A program made the translations under genes and the position numbers. 64,000 nt of DNA from CAJWKT01 sp964465375 (GTDB lineage: Bacteria; Pseudomonadota; Gammaproteobacteria; Steroidobacterales; Rariloculaceae). How positions within the stretch are numbered: the first letter of the stretch is position 1; the number at the start of each line of letters is the position of its first letter. The notes under the pieces were generated by a model. That model was not told the origin of the DNA. It was given only the letters and a program-made list of their open reading frames with translations, and ran no database searches. Shown piece after piece: positions 27,936 to 36,341 of this stretch. Location of the stretch: the NCBI GenBank assembly GCA_964465375.1, contig CAYXIJ010000008.1:13308-77307 (forward strand), written 5' to 3'.

Positions 27936-29318
27936 TTACCCTGTCTTCTCAGACTGCTCGGCAACAATACCAGCACTTTGTTCCTGCAGTACCTGTACGA
28001 TCATTCGGCTACGGCCGCTTACAATCGTATGCAAAAGTACAGTAGGAATAGCTACACACAACCCCAATACGGTGGTCATTAAGGCCTGCGAGATACCTCC
28101 CGCCATAATTGTCGGGTCACCGGCACCAAATAGTGTAATAGCCTGGAACGTTTGAATCATTCCTGTCACTGTTCCTAGCAAACCCAACAGAGGCGCAACA
28201 ACAGAAATCACCTTTATAAATAAAATCCCGCGCTGTAGAGAGGGAGTCTCCTTTAATATAGCCTCACCGAGCTTGAGTTCAAGTGTCTCGGTATCGGCCT
28301 GCTGATTACCCTGATATACCTGCAAAACACGACCGAGAGCATTATCCGAACTTGGCGACTCGCTTCCTCTCTTGAGTTGCGCCTTGACTTTTCGTCCTGC
28401 CAATCCAAGCATAATCATTCGCTCAAGGGCCAACAGTATCCCTAAGATTCCTAGAGAGATGATGACGTACCCGACGATACCGCCCTGCTGAACACGCTCA
28501 CCTAAATTCGGTGTCTCCAGCAGCAATGCAAGGAGTTGGCCGCTTGTGACATCGAGCCCAAAACGCACCACTTCATCACCCGGAGCCGCACCAAGAAGAT
28601 CCGCCGTGCTCCCCGTATAACGCCTCTGCGAGGGCTGCCTCACAAGCTCTGATACCGAGTTTGTATCAGGGTTATGACTGAGATAGCGCCCATCTGCTAC
28701 TAGATTGAAAGTTCCTACCCGAACAATATCTTCAAACACCTCCTGACCATCGGCAGTAACGAACCTAAAGTCTGTAATGCGCTTAACCTTGCCCTGCTCG
28801 GTGGCCTCACGTTGAAGCTCGAACCACAGCCGCTCAATTTCCTCTATCGATGCAAGCTCACTGCTGGACCCCATCTTGGCAGCCAGATCTGTCAGAAACT
28901 GGGCGCGGTCTGGGTACTCAATGTTGGTAATTGAATTTTCAAACAGGCTACGAGCATCACCGGCAACCTGCTGCAACACACCAAATAGCTCTCTCAAAGA
29001 GCCTAAGCGTGTATTGAGTTGCTCAGTACGATCAGCAATAAGGAGTTCATTTTCCTCAAACGCGGTCTCAAGTCTTTCGCTCCGATCCTCTTGCCGCCTC
29101 TTTTCTGCGTTTCCTTCCGCAGTTAGACGATCTTGCTCTGCTTGCGCCTGCTCAAAACGATCAACCCGTTGCTGAAATTCAGTGTCGTCTGTTGCCGTTC
29201 CTCGCTCAACTAACTGCAGAAGTTCATCATTCGTGCGAACAATGTCTTGCGCCTGAAGTTGAGTAAAGGTAAGTGCAGCTATGGCAATTAAAGATGAAAA
29301 AATTTGTCGGGCATTCAT
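27936..29318 (-). CDS. Long ExbB homologue with periplasmic coiled coil (TtpC-like)
   Basis: 460 residues. Signal peptide (SSLIAIAALTFTQLQAQ), then a long charged coiled-coil region (about 40-140, VDRFEQAQAEQDRLTAEGNA) and a periplasmic domain, followed by a MotA/TolQ/ExbB domain at the C-terminus with GYVIISLGILGILLALERM, VAPLLGLLGTVTGMIQTF and ALMTTVLGLCVAIPTVLLH. This architecture is that of TtpC, the extra ExbB-like protein essential in the Vibrio TonB2 system. Overlaps the DUF3450 gene by one base; GGAGGAAGG precedes its ATG. Confidence 0.9.
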   Translation of the reverse strand: MNARQIFSSLIAIAALTFTQLQAQDIVRTNDELLQLVERGTATDDTEFQQRVDRFEQAQAEQDRLTAEGNAEKRRQEDRSERLETAFEENELLIADRTEQLNTRLGSLRELFGVLQQVAGDARSLFENSITNIEYPDRAQFLTDLAAKMGSSSELASIEEIERLWFELQREATEQGKVKRITDFRFVTADGQEVFEDIVRVGTFNLVADGRYLSHNPDTNSVSELVRQPSQRRYTGSTADLLGAAPGDEVVRFGLDVTSGQLLALLLETPNLGERVQQGGIVGYVIISLGILGILLALERMIMLGLAGRKVKAQLKRGSESPSSDNALGRVLQVYQGNQQADTETLELKLGEAILKETPSLQRGILFIKVISVVAPLLGLLGTVTGMIQTFQAITLFGAGDPTIMAGGISQALMTTVLGLCVAIPTVLLHTIVSGRSRMIVQVLQEQSAGIVAEQSEKTG

Positions 29319-30091
29319 TAGCCTTCCTCCGGTGGAGCTACAGGTAATAGCAACATGTCAGCAGATACCTGGTTGCGGGCAATCCGCAATCCCTGGCGAA
29401 TTGAGTTTCGATGCTCGCTGCCCAATGACACCCATTGCCGATTGGCTTGGTCCCAAACCCCCGACAGTGCACCATCAGGCGTTTGATACGCCAGCACAAC
29501 CCTTCCTACGCGCAACATGTCTACCTCTCTATTTGTACCATTAATTTGTAATTGATCCGCATATGCCTCAATCGTGCGACCATAATCATTTTCAATCTGC
29601 CAAGCTTCCATCACAACCCTAAATTTCTCAGAAGCTGTTACATCGGATCTCTCTAGAAGACTCCGGAGGCCAGCAACACGATCCGTTCTCTCAGCTGCCA
29701 AAAAGGGTACGTCCAAAGACACAAACCCTTCCAACCCTTCAATCATTCGGGTTAGTAGGGGCAAAACTTGGCGCTCGATCACCGAGACTTGATCAATCGA
29801 AACGCTCAAATTGTCAAGCTCTCTCTCTTGGTCATCTATTTGCCGTTCTAACAGGGTGTTATAAACAACCAAACCATCAATTTCTTTCAAGAGCGCTCGA
29901 TATTCGTCTACTTTCTCCCGCGTTATCTCAACGATTTCATCAATCTGGTCCTGAGCAGCTTGCGCTAACTGAACCCGACGAGCCTCAACCGCGACAATGC
30001 GCTCGACTGCTTGTGCGCTTGCAAGCTCTACGGCTAGCATAAAACCACATGCACTGGCCACTAAAACTGCCTTACCTAATGTATCTCTCAT
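29318..30091 (-). CDS. Periplasmic coiled-coil protein, DUF3450 family
   Basis: 257 residues from ATG 30091, picked because GAGGGGAG lies upstream and a signal peptide follows directly (LVASACGFMLAVELASAQA); the frame extends 22 codons further without a better start. Mature protein begins with a long coiled coil (about 25-110, with LLERQIDDQERELDNLS). DUF3450 genes regularly head TonB2-type operons with TtpC; the protein probably contacts TtpC's periplasmic domain (inference). First gene of the seven-gene operon. Confidence 0.88.
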   Translation of the reverse strand: MRDTLGKAVLVASACGFMLAVELASAQAVERIVAVEARRVQLAQAAQDQIDEIVEITREKVDEYRALLKEIDGLVVYNTLLERQIDDQERELDNLSVSIDQVSVIERQVLPLLTRMIEGLEGFVSLDVPFLAAERTDRVAGLRSLLERSDVTASEKFRVVMEAWQIENDYGRTIEAYADQLQINGTNREVDMLRVGRVVLAYQTPDGALSGVWDQANRQWVSLGSEHRNSIRQGLRIARNQVSADMLLLPVAPPEEG

Positions 30092-30429
30092 GCCCACTCC
30101 CCTCGAGATTGTGAGTTTATGTATAACATTTTCGAAAAAAACTGCACCATACGCCATTGTTCATCAGGCTAATTACTGAGTGGCTATTTAACAAGTATTT
30201 GTTTTTGCAGATTTTATTTCTTTATCCAGAGCAATAACCCTCAACTTTATCGCGCTGGGTGGGAGAGGATAGCGCAAAAACCGAGGCTGAAGCTACAGCT
30301 TCTGCATGTGAACCCCCTAAAAAGTTAAGGAACGAAGGGTCCAATCCTCAGTAAGGAAGCAGAATTTAGGGGAAAAAATACTAAATCACAACTTCCTCAG
30401 AAATGGCCCAGAACCATACGAGGAGCGAT

Positions 30430-30458
30430 TTGAAAAGGTCTAAATTAGGATACATATT
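30430..30458 (+). promoter_or_regulatory. Candidate sigma-70 promoter for the ilvC leader
   Basis: TTGAAA at 30430-30435 (five of six consensus bases), a 17-base spacer, and CATATT at 30453-30458 (four of six). Transcription would start near 30465, about 240 bases before the ilvC ATG, and run through the small open frames and the terminator. Found by eye, so chance matches are possible. Confidence 0.35.
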
Positions 30459-30534
30459 TGCCCTAAGACATTGACAGCACTTAGCCTTTTCTGGATCATG
30501 GCCCGACGATATTTTTTTGGGTATCTCGACTTTG

Positions 30535-30612
30535 ATGGTATCAACAATAAATCGAATTGCCCCAATCGTGTCGGACCTGCTTGGCAGGGGTAAGTGTGGG
30601 CGATTGGTTTGA
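30535..30612 (+). CDS. Possible ilvC leader peptide
   Basis: 25-codon open frame MVSTINRIAPIVSDLLGRGK...V with three Ile, three Val and three Leu codons, including ATC GTG and CTG CTT close together. It ends 18 bases before the terminator stem, a spacing like that of leader peptides in ilv/leu attenuators. Against it: no ribosome binding site precedes the ATG, and the Ile/Val/Leu codons are not in an uninterrupted run. An overlapping frame (30499-30597, MARRYFFGYLDFDG...) is not enriched. Treat as a hypothesis. Confidence 0.25.
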   Translation: MVSTINRIAPIVSDLLGRGKCGRLV

Positions 30613-30629
30613 GAGTAGCTTACAAGACC

Positions 30630-30666
30630 AAAACCCCGCATCCGCAAGGTTGCGGGGTTTTTTTTT
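30630..30666 (+). terminator. Strong intrinsic terminator upstream of ilvC (attenuator candidate)
   Basis: Stem AAAACCCCGCA (30630-30640) with TGCGGGGTTTT (30651-30661), extended by CC/GG around a GCAA tetraloop, followed by an unbroken T run to 30666. Orientation is plus strand. All genes to the left are on the minus strand, so the RNA it stops must begin within the preceding 500 bases. It ends only 40 bases before the ilvC ATG, leaving little room for a promoter after it, which points to attenuation or to a small RNA gene. Confidence 0.9.
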
Positions 30667-30706
30667 GCATAATAGATGCGCATAAATAATGTAAAGAGGT
30701 AACGAT

Positions 30707-31693
30707 ATGCAGTTGTTTTTAGAATCGGACGTCCAAGTTGGGCTATTAGGAGGCGAGCGTCTTGCAATCCTAGGGTATGGTAGCCAGGGTCGCGCTCACG
30801 CATTGAATTTGCGCGATTCGGGCTTTGAGGTAATTGTTGGCCTAAGGCCAGGCGGAAAAACTTGGGGTAAGGCTGAAAGAGACGGGTTTACTGTATGCGA
30901 TACCAAAGAGGCTGTGGAAGGTGCAGGCCTTGTGGCCTTTCTAGTTCCGGATATGGCTCAAAGGGAACTCTATAAACAGATTCAGCCCGGAATCAGTAAC
31001 GGAAGCACCCTGTTATTCGCCCACGGCTTTACGATTCACTACGATCAAATTGACCCACGTGATGACTTAGATGTGGTGTTAATTGCCCCAAAAGGACCAG
31101 GTGATCTGGTCCGTCGACAGTATGAAGCTGGCCGGGGAGTCCCTTGCTTAATTGCGGTAGATCAAGATGCAACCGGACAAGCCCACCAAAGAGGGCTAGC
31201 GTACGCCCATGGCATAGGAGGTACCCGGGGTGGAGTTCTTGCAACGACATTCAAGGAAGAAACAGAAACTGATTTATTCGGCGAACAAGCCGTACTCTGC
31301 GGGGGTGTTACTGAGCTGATTGTTCGCGGCTTTGAGACTTTAACGGAGGCCGGCTACCAGCCCGAAGTTGCATACTTCGAAGTAATGCACGAAATGAAAT
31401 TGATAGTGGACTTACTGCACGAAGGTGGCCTCAAAAAAATGCATGACTACATTAGCGAAACAGCAGACTATGGAGACCTCACCAGAGGGCCGCGAGTAAT
31501 TGATGCTAAAACCAAAGACAGAATGAAGGGTATTTTATCGGAAATCCAGGATGGGACTTTCGCACAAGAATGGGTGGCAGAAAATGATGCGGGCTGTGGT
31601 AAGTATAAGCGTTTAATGAACGAGGACCTTACCCACTCTATCGAAATTGTAGGCCGCGAACTTCGAGGCCGAATGAGTTGGCTGCAGGAGTAG
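30707..31693 (+). CDS. ilvC: Ketol-acid reductoisomerase
   Basis: 328 residues, short class I form. Converts acetolactate/acetohydroxybutyrate to dihydroxy acids with NADPH and Mg in valine/isoleucine synthesis. Rossmann motif LGYGSQGRAHALNLRDSG (about 24-41), catalytic/metal region APKGPGDLVRRQ, LFGEQAVLCGGV, EVMHEMKLIVDLLHEGG. ATG preceded by AAAGAGGTAAC. First gene of the branched-chain operon, behind the attenuator-like terminator. The acetolactate synthase genes (ilvB/ilvN) are not adjacent. Confidence 0.97.
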   Translation: MQLFLESDVQVGLLGGERLAILGYGSQGRAHALNLRDSGFEVIVGLRPGGKTWGKAERDGFTVCDTKEAVEGAGLVAFLVPDMAQRELYKQIQPGISNGSTLLFAHGFTIHYDQIDPRDDLDVVLIAPKGPGDLVRRQYEAGRGVPCLIAVDQDATGQAHQRGLAYAHGIGGTRGGVLATTFKEETETDLFGEQAVLCGGVTELIVRGFETLTEAGYQPEVAYFEVMHEMKLIVDLLHEGGLKKMHDYISETADYGDLTRGPRVIDAKTKDRMKGILSEIQDGTFAQEWVAENDAGCGKYKRLMNEDLTHSIEIVGRELRGRMSWLQE

Positions 31694-31727
31694 TAGCTAT
31701 TAAAGCTACGAGCCCAGGAGGCGGGCA

Positions 31728-33299
31728 ATGAAGGTTAAAAACAAAGAGCGGGTCATTATTTTTGATACCACATTGAGGGATGGTGAACAGGCGCCTGGCT
31801 GTAGCATGACACTTGACGAAAAGCTACGGGTGGGCGCAGCTCTTCATGAGTTGAATGTGGATGTTATAGAGGCTGGCTTTCCAGCTGCCTCTTTGGGAGA
31901 TTTCGATGCTGTTCAAGCAATCTCTGAATCAATAAAGGGACCAACCATCTGTGCGTTGGCGAGATGCAATGAAACAGACATTGAGCGTGCCTGGGAAGCA
32001 ATTAAGTGCGCTAAACAAGCCCGCCTACATGTGTTTGTTGCGACCAGCCAAATTCACCGAGAACACAAATTACAGATGGCTAAGGAGGAAATTCTAAAGA
32101 ATGCAGTAGCTGGCGTTAAATTAGCGCGGAGCCTTTGTAAAAACGTGGAATTTTCTCCTGAGGATGCATCACGAACAGAACTCGAATACCTTTCAGAGGT
32201 AGTTGAAGCGGTAATTGAGGCGGGCGCCACAACAGTAAACATCCCTGACACCGTGGGATACACGGTGCCAGACGAATTTTTTCAGGTTTTTAGTCATCTC
32301 AGAGAAAACGTACCAGGAATCGATAACGTAATACTCAGCGCGCACTGTCACGACGACTTAGGTATGGCGGTTGCCAACAGCCTAGCCGCTGTACGTGCAG
32401 GTGCCCGGCAAGTGGAATGCACCATAAATGGAATTGGCGAGCGGGCTGGAAACTGCTCCCTTGAAGAAATTGTGATGGCCCTAAAAACAAGGAAGGCATA
32501 CTTTGGTGTTACAACCGAGGTTAAAACAGAACGGCTATACCCGACTAGCCGAATAGTAGAAACTGTTACGGGCATGCATACACCAAAAAACAAGGCGGTG
32601 GTGGGTGAAAATGCTTTTGCCCATGAAGCCGGCATTCATCAACACGGCATGCTCCGCCATCACACAACATACGAAATTATGTTACCTGAAGATGTCGGCA
32701 TATCACGATCCAATCTTGTTTTGGGAAAACACAGTGGACGGCATGCCTTTCGACAGCGCGTTGAGCAACTAGGCTTTCAACTAGACGATATAGAGTTAAA
32801 TCGCTGCTTCAATGAATTTAAGGCACTGGCCGATCGAAAAAAAGATATGTACGACCAAGATATTGAAGCAATCATCATGAATACCGATGTTGGCAAGACT
32901 GGGCCATGGGTTATCTCTGAACTCTACATAACAGCTGGGTCAGGCAGCGTGGCTTCTGCGACACTCAAGCTATCTCATATTGATGGCAGCGAGATCCGTG
33001 AGGCAGCGGTGGGTGATGGACCTGTTGCTGCAGCCTTTACAGCCCTAGAGAAAGCGACTGGTATCATTTTGCATCTGAAAAATTTTGAAGTGAGGGGAGT
33101 GAGCGTCGGAGATGATGCCCAAGGTGAGGTGACTGTGACAGTTGAATATAATAACCAAAGTTTTCGTGGGCATGCCCTGAGCACAGATATCGTAGAATCT
33201 GCGGCAGTCGCCTACTTGGAGGCTATTAATCGCGTCCTTCGTCGACAAGACACTGCAAGCGAACCGGCCTACGATACAGTGATGCTAAGTACCCCTTAG
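31728..33299 (+). CDS. leuA: 2-isopropylmalate synthase
   Basis: 523 residues, full length. Condenses acetyl-CoA and 2-ketoisovalerate, first step of leucine synthesis. Catalytic barrel with DTTLRDGEQAPGCSM near the N-terminus and metal ligands in SAHCHDDLGMAVANS; GENAFAHEAGIHQHGML; C-terminal leucine-binding regulatory domain (about 390-510). GAGG-type ribosome site (CCAGGAGGCGGGCA) before the ATG. 34 bases after ilvC. Confidence 0.97.
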   Translation: MKVKNKERVIIFDTTLRDGEQAPGCSMTLDEKLRVGAALHELNVDVIEAGFPAASLGDFDAVQAISESIKGPTICALARCNETDIERAWEAIKCAKQARLHVFVATSQIHREHKLQMAKEEILKNAVAGVKLARSLCKNVEFSPEDASRTELEYLSEVVEAVIEAGATTVNIPDTVGYTVPDEFFQVFSHLRENVPGIDNVILSAHCHDDLGMAVANSLAAVRAGARQVECTINGIGERAGNCSLEEIVMALKTRKAYFGVTTEVKTERLYPTSRIVETVTGMHTPKNKAVVGENAFAHEAGIHQHGMLRHHTTYEIMLPEDVGISRSNLVLGKHSGRHAFRQRVEQLGFQLDDIELNRCFNEFKALADRKKDMYDQDIEAIIMNTDVGKTGPWVISELYITAGSGSVASATLKLSHIDGSEIREAAVGDGPVAAAFTALEKATGIILHLKNFEVRGVSVGDDAQGEVTVTVEYNNQSFRGHALSTDIVESAAVAYLEAINRVLRRQDTASEPAYDTVMLSTP

Positions 33300-33330
33300 T
33301 GGGATACATTTAATTCAGAGGAATCAAAGA

Positions 33331-34278
33331 ATGCCTCTTAAACCTACCCAATTCATTTGGCAAGACGGTCAATTAGTCCCATGGGAGCAGGCAATGGTCC
33401 ATGTGTTGACGCATGCCTTACATTACGGCTCGTCAGTATTCGAAGGAATAAGGAGCTACAAAACGCCTACTGGACCTATAGGCTTTCGGCTCACTAATCA
33501 CATTCAGAGAATGTTTGATTCCGCAAAAATTTACCGCCTAAGTATTCCCTACTCGATTAACGAAATCGTTGCTGCCTGCATAAAAGTACTTACAAAAAAT
33601 GATTTAGGCGAAGGCGCTTACCTAAGGCCGCTCGCCTTTAGAGGCTACGGAGAAATGGGAGTAATTGGTGATCCTGAAAAGCCAGCAAATTGCATAATCG
33701 CGGCTTGGAACTGGGGCACCTATCTTGGCGAAGAAGCGCTTGAAAAAGGTGTTGATGTTTGTGTCTCTTCTTGGCAAAGGGTGTCACCAAACACAGTACC
33801 TACCCTTTCCAAAGCAGGCGGCAATTACCTATCGAGCTTTTTAGTTAGCGATGAAGCCAGGCGGCTTGGATTTCATGAAGGAATTGCGCTCAACCATCAA
33901 GGTAATGTTAGTGAAGGTGCCGGCGAAAATCTTTTTCTCGTCCGAGAAGGGAAGATCTATACTCCTCCCCTATCCGACTCCATCCTAGGGGGCTTGACCC
34001 GCGATACAACATGCAGACTGGCTGAGTCATTAGGTCTTTCTATAAATGAACAAAGCATCCCGCGAGAAATGCTTTACATAGCGGATGAAATTTTCTTGAC
34101 GGGATCTGCAGCAGAAATTACGCCTGTTCGCTCAGTGGATCGAATTTCAGTCGGAAATGGGCGCCGGGGTCCAGTGACTGAGCGCCTCCAACAGGAATTC
34201 TTCGGGCTATTTGATGGATCAGTGATCGATCAATGGGGCTGGCTGGAACCAATTAACCCTAGCGAACCCGAAACTTAG
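33331..34278 (+). CDS. ilvE: Branched-chain amino acid aminotransferase
   Basis: 315 residues, PLP fold type IV. Final transamination of Val, Leu and Ile. LHYGSSVFEGIRSY at the N-terminus, Schiff-base Lys in PTLSKAGGNYLSS, cofactor contacts in GNVSEGAGENLFLV and FLTGSAAEITPV. Ribosome site CAGAGGAA before the ATG. Lies between leuA and leuC, so all branched-chain steps from ilvC onward except ilvD are in one operon. Confidence 0.97.
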   Translation: MPLKPTQFIWQDGQLVPWEQAMVHVLTHALHYGSSVFEGIRSYKTPTGPIGFRLTNHIQRMFDSAKIYRLSIPYSINEIVAACIKVLTKNDLGEGAYLRPLAFRGYGEMGVIGDPEKPANCIIAAWNWGTYLGEEALEKGVDVCVSSWQRVSPNTVPTLSKAGGNYLSSFLVSDEARRLGFHEGIALNHQGNVSEGAGENLFLVREGKIYTPPLSDSILGGLTRDTTCRLAESLGLSINEQSIPREMLYIADEIFLTGSAAEITPVRSVDRISVGNGRRGPVTERLQQEFFGLFDGSVIDQWGWLEPINPSEPET

Positions 34279-34350
34279 GCCTGATAGTCACTAGGTATTA
34301 AAAAAATGTTTTCCGAAAAAGAAAATACTAACCTATAAAGTGGGTGAGAT

Positions 34351-35760
34351 ATGCCTGTTAACTCATTGTTTGAAAAGATTTGGGATGCACATATTGTTTC
34401 ACAGGAAACGAAAGAAACGCCTGCAATTCTTTATGTTGATCTCCATCTCATACATGAGGTCACAAGCCCGGTAGCATTTAACCAGCTCCGCGATAAAGGG
34501 CTGAAAGTACGTCGCCCCAACTTAACCTTGGCTACTATAGATCACTCCATTCCCACTGTACCCGTTAGCTCTATTAAGGAACTCAAAGCCATCAGTGAAC
34601 CAGCAGCTACAAATGCCGTAATTCAAATGGAGGAAAACTGCGCCGATTACGGCATACCAATTTATGGTTTGAGTAGTGAGCAACGCGGCATAGTTCATGT
34701 TATCGGACCAGAGCTAGGTGCTACGCAGCCGGGAAAAACAATTGTTTGTGGGGATTCCCATACAAGTACCCATGGAGCTTTGGGCGCTCTAGCATTTGGT
34801 ATAGGGACCACGGAAGTGGGACACGTACTAGCAACACAATGCTTACTTCAAAGGCGACCCAAAACTCTTGCTGTAATTTTGGACGGAACCCTCCAGAAAG
34901 GCGTAACTGCGAAGGATATTATTCTTGCAATCATCGGAAACATCGGTGTCGATGGCGGCACAGGGTATGTCATCGAATACAGAGGGACAGCAATATCTCA
35001 GCTCTCAATTGAGGAAAGAATGACCATCTGCAACATGTCCATAGAAGCTGGGGCAAGAGCTGGCTTAATTGAACCCGATGACACGACTTATGAGTACCTT
35101 GCCGGCCGCCCAATGGCGCCCAAAGGACAGGATTGGGCGGATGCCCTCGTCCGTTGGAAAAGTTTGCCTAGTGACCCCGATGCCCTCTTTGATAAGTCCA
35201 TAAATCTGAATGTATCTCAGCTAACACCTATGGTGACCTTTGGCACAAACCCAGGCATGGTCATCCCCATTGATCAAGCAATACCAGCGCCTCCGAATGG
35301 CGATCTTGCTTTTGCTAAGGCGCTGGATTACATGCGCGTTAAGCCCGGCGCGCCGTTACTTGGACAACCAGTAGATGTTGTATTTGTTGGGAGCTGTACC
35401 AACGGTCGCCTCAGTGATCTTAAGTCAGCAGCAAGTCTTTTGAATGGGAGAAAAGTTGCAGACAATGTAAGAATGTTGGTAGTACCGGGCTCACAACAAG
35501 TCAAGCGAGAAGCAGAAGCTGAAGGGCTCCATGAAATTATCTGTGCTTCTGGTGCCGAATGGCGCGAACCTGGGTGTTCCATGTGTCTGGGGATGAACGG
35601 CGACACAGTACCAAGCGGGAAGTTAGCTGTAAGCACAAGTAATCGTAACTTTGAAGGACGGCAAGGTATGGGTGCGCGAACGATACTTGCCAGCCCCTTG
35701 ACAGCTGCTGCCTCTGCCATCAGTGGGGTCATCACTGACCCCAGGAAGCTAATGGAGTAA
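34351..35760 (+). CDS. leuC: 3-isopropylmalate dehydratase large subunit
   Basis: 469 residues. With LeuD isomerises 2- to 3-isopropylmalate. 4Fe-4S ligands: Cys in VGSCTNGRLSDL and the pair in PGCSMCLGMN. Substrate loops CGDSHTSTHGALGALAFGIGT. GGTGAG precedes the ATG. Eight bases separate it from leuD. Confidence 0.97.
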   Translation: MPVNSLFEKIWDAHIVSQETKETPAILYVDLHLIHEVTSPVAFNQLRDKGLKVRRPNLTLATIDHSIPTVPVSSIKELKAISEPAATNAVIQMEENCADYGIPIYGLSSEQRGIVHVIGPELGATQPGKTIVCGDSHTSTHGALGALAFGIGTTEVGHVLATQCLLQRRPKTLAVILDGTLQKGVTAKDIILAIIGNIGVDGGTGYVIEYRGTAISQLSIEERMTICNMSIEAGARAGLIEPDDTTYEYLAGRPMAPKGQDWADALVRWKSLPSDPDALFDKSINLNVSQLTPMVTFGTNPGMVIPIDQAIPAPPNGDLAFAKALDYMRVKPGAPLLGQPVDVVFVGSCTNGRLSDLKSAASLLNGRKVADNVRMLVVPGSQQVKREAEAEGLHEIICASGAEWREPGCSMCLGMNGDTVPSGKLAVSTSNRNFEGRQGMGARTILASPLTAAASAISGVITDPRKLME

Positions 35761-35768
35761 GTGCAGCT

Positions 35769-36341
35769 ATGGACCCAATTATTCAGATAAAATCAACTAC
35801 TGTTGTGCTTCCCTACGATGATATCGATACTGACCAAATAATTCCGGCCCGCTACATTAATACAAATACTAAAGAGGGATTGGGTGAGCATCTCTTTACG
35901 GACTGGCGTCACGATAAAAATGGAGAAGAGCGCTTAGATTTCCCATTAAATGACCCAAAATCAAAGAAAGCCACTATTTTAGTGGCTGGGCACAATTTTG
36001 GATGCGGCTCTTCAAGAGAGCATGCGCCCTGGGCCCTTCTAGACTATGGGATCCGTGCGGTTATTAGCACCGAGATAGCTGATATTTTCCGAAACAACTC
36101 CCTCAAAAATGGCCTGATTCCAGTAATTGTTAACCCAGAAAACCACCAGTGGCTTTTAGATCATCCAGGAGCTAAAGTTACCGTTAGTCTCGAAAAGAGT
36201 AGCCTAACAATCGAGCAGCAAGCACCTCTGGATTTTTCCATTGATCCCTTTTCTCGTTATTGCCTCATGAATGGATTAGATCAATTGGGGTTTTTAGTAG
36301 ATCGCGAAAAGCATATCGCTAACTACGAGTCCAAGCGATGA
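35769..36341 (+). CDS. leuD: 3-isopropylmalate dehydratase small subunit
   Basis: 190 residues. Swivelling domain partner of LeuC. DDIDTDQIIPARYI at the N-terminus, and GHNFGCGSSREHAPWALLDYG with FRNNSLKNGL. Overlaps the leuB start by four bases (ATGA), so leuB is translationally coupled. Confidence 0.97.
   Translation: MDPIIQIKSTTVVLPYDDIDTDQIIPARYINTNTKEGLGEHLFTDWRHDKNGEERLDFPLNDPKSKKATILVAGHNFGCGSSREHAPWALLDYGIRAVISTEIADIFRNNSLKNGLIPVIVNPENHQWLLDHPGAKVTVSLEKSSLTIEQQAPLDFSIDPFSRYCLMNGLDQLGFLVDREKHIANYESKR

Larger units (their letters stand above)
30092..30706. other. Gene-free region between the TonB operon and ilvC
   Basis: 615 bases between two divergent operons. The left part should hold the promoter of the DUF3450 operon. 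The right part holds a candidate plus-strand promoter (30430-30458), small open frames (30499-30597 and 30535-30612), a short hairpin with stem CCTGC/GCAGG at 30576-30588, and a strong intrinsic terminator (30630-30666). A 140-codon minus-strand frame (30381-30803) runs across it but crosses the terminator and ilvC start and looks accidental. No RNA family was recognised in 30160-30420. Confidence 0.6.

Noticed and set aside
30381..30803. 140-codon minus-strand frame before ilvC
   Set aside because: It crosses the strong plus-strand terminator and the first 97 bases of ilvC, has no ribosome site, and shows no recognisable domain.
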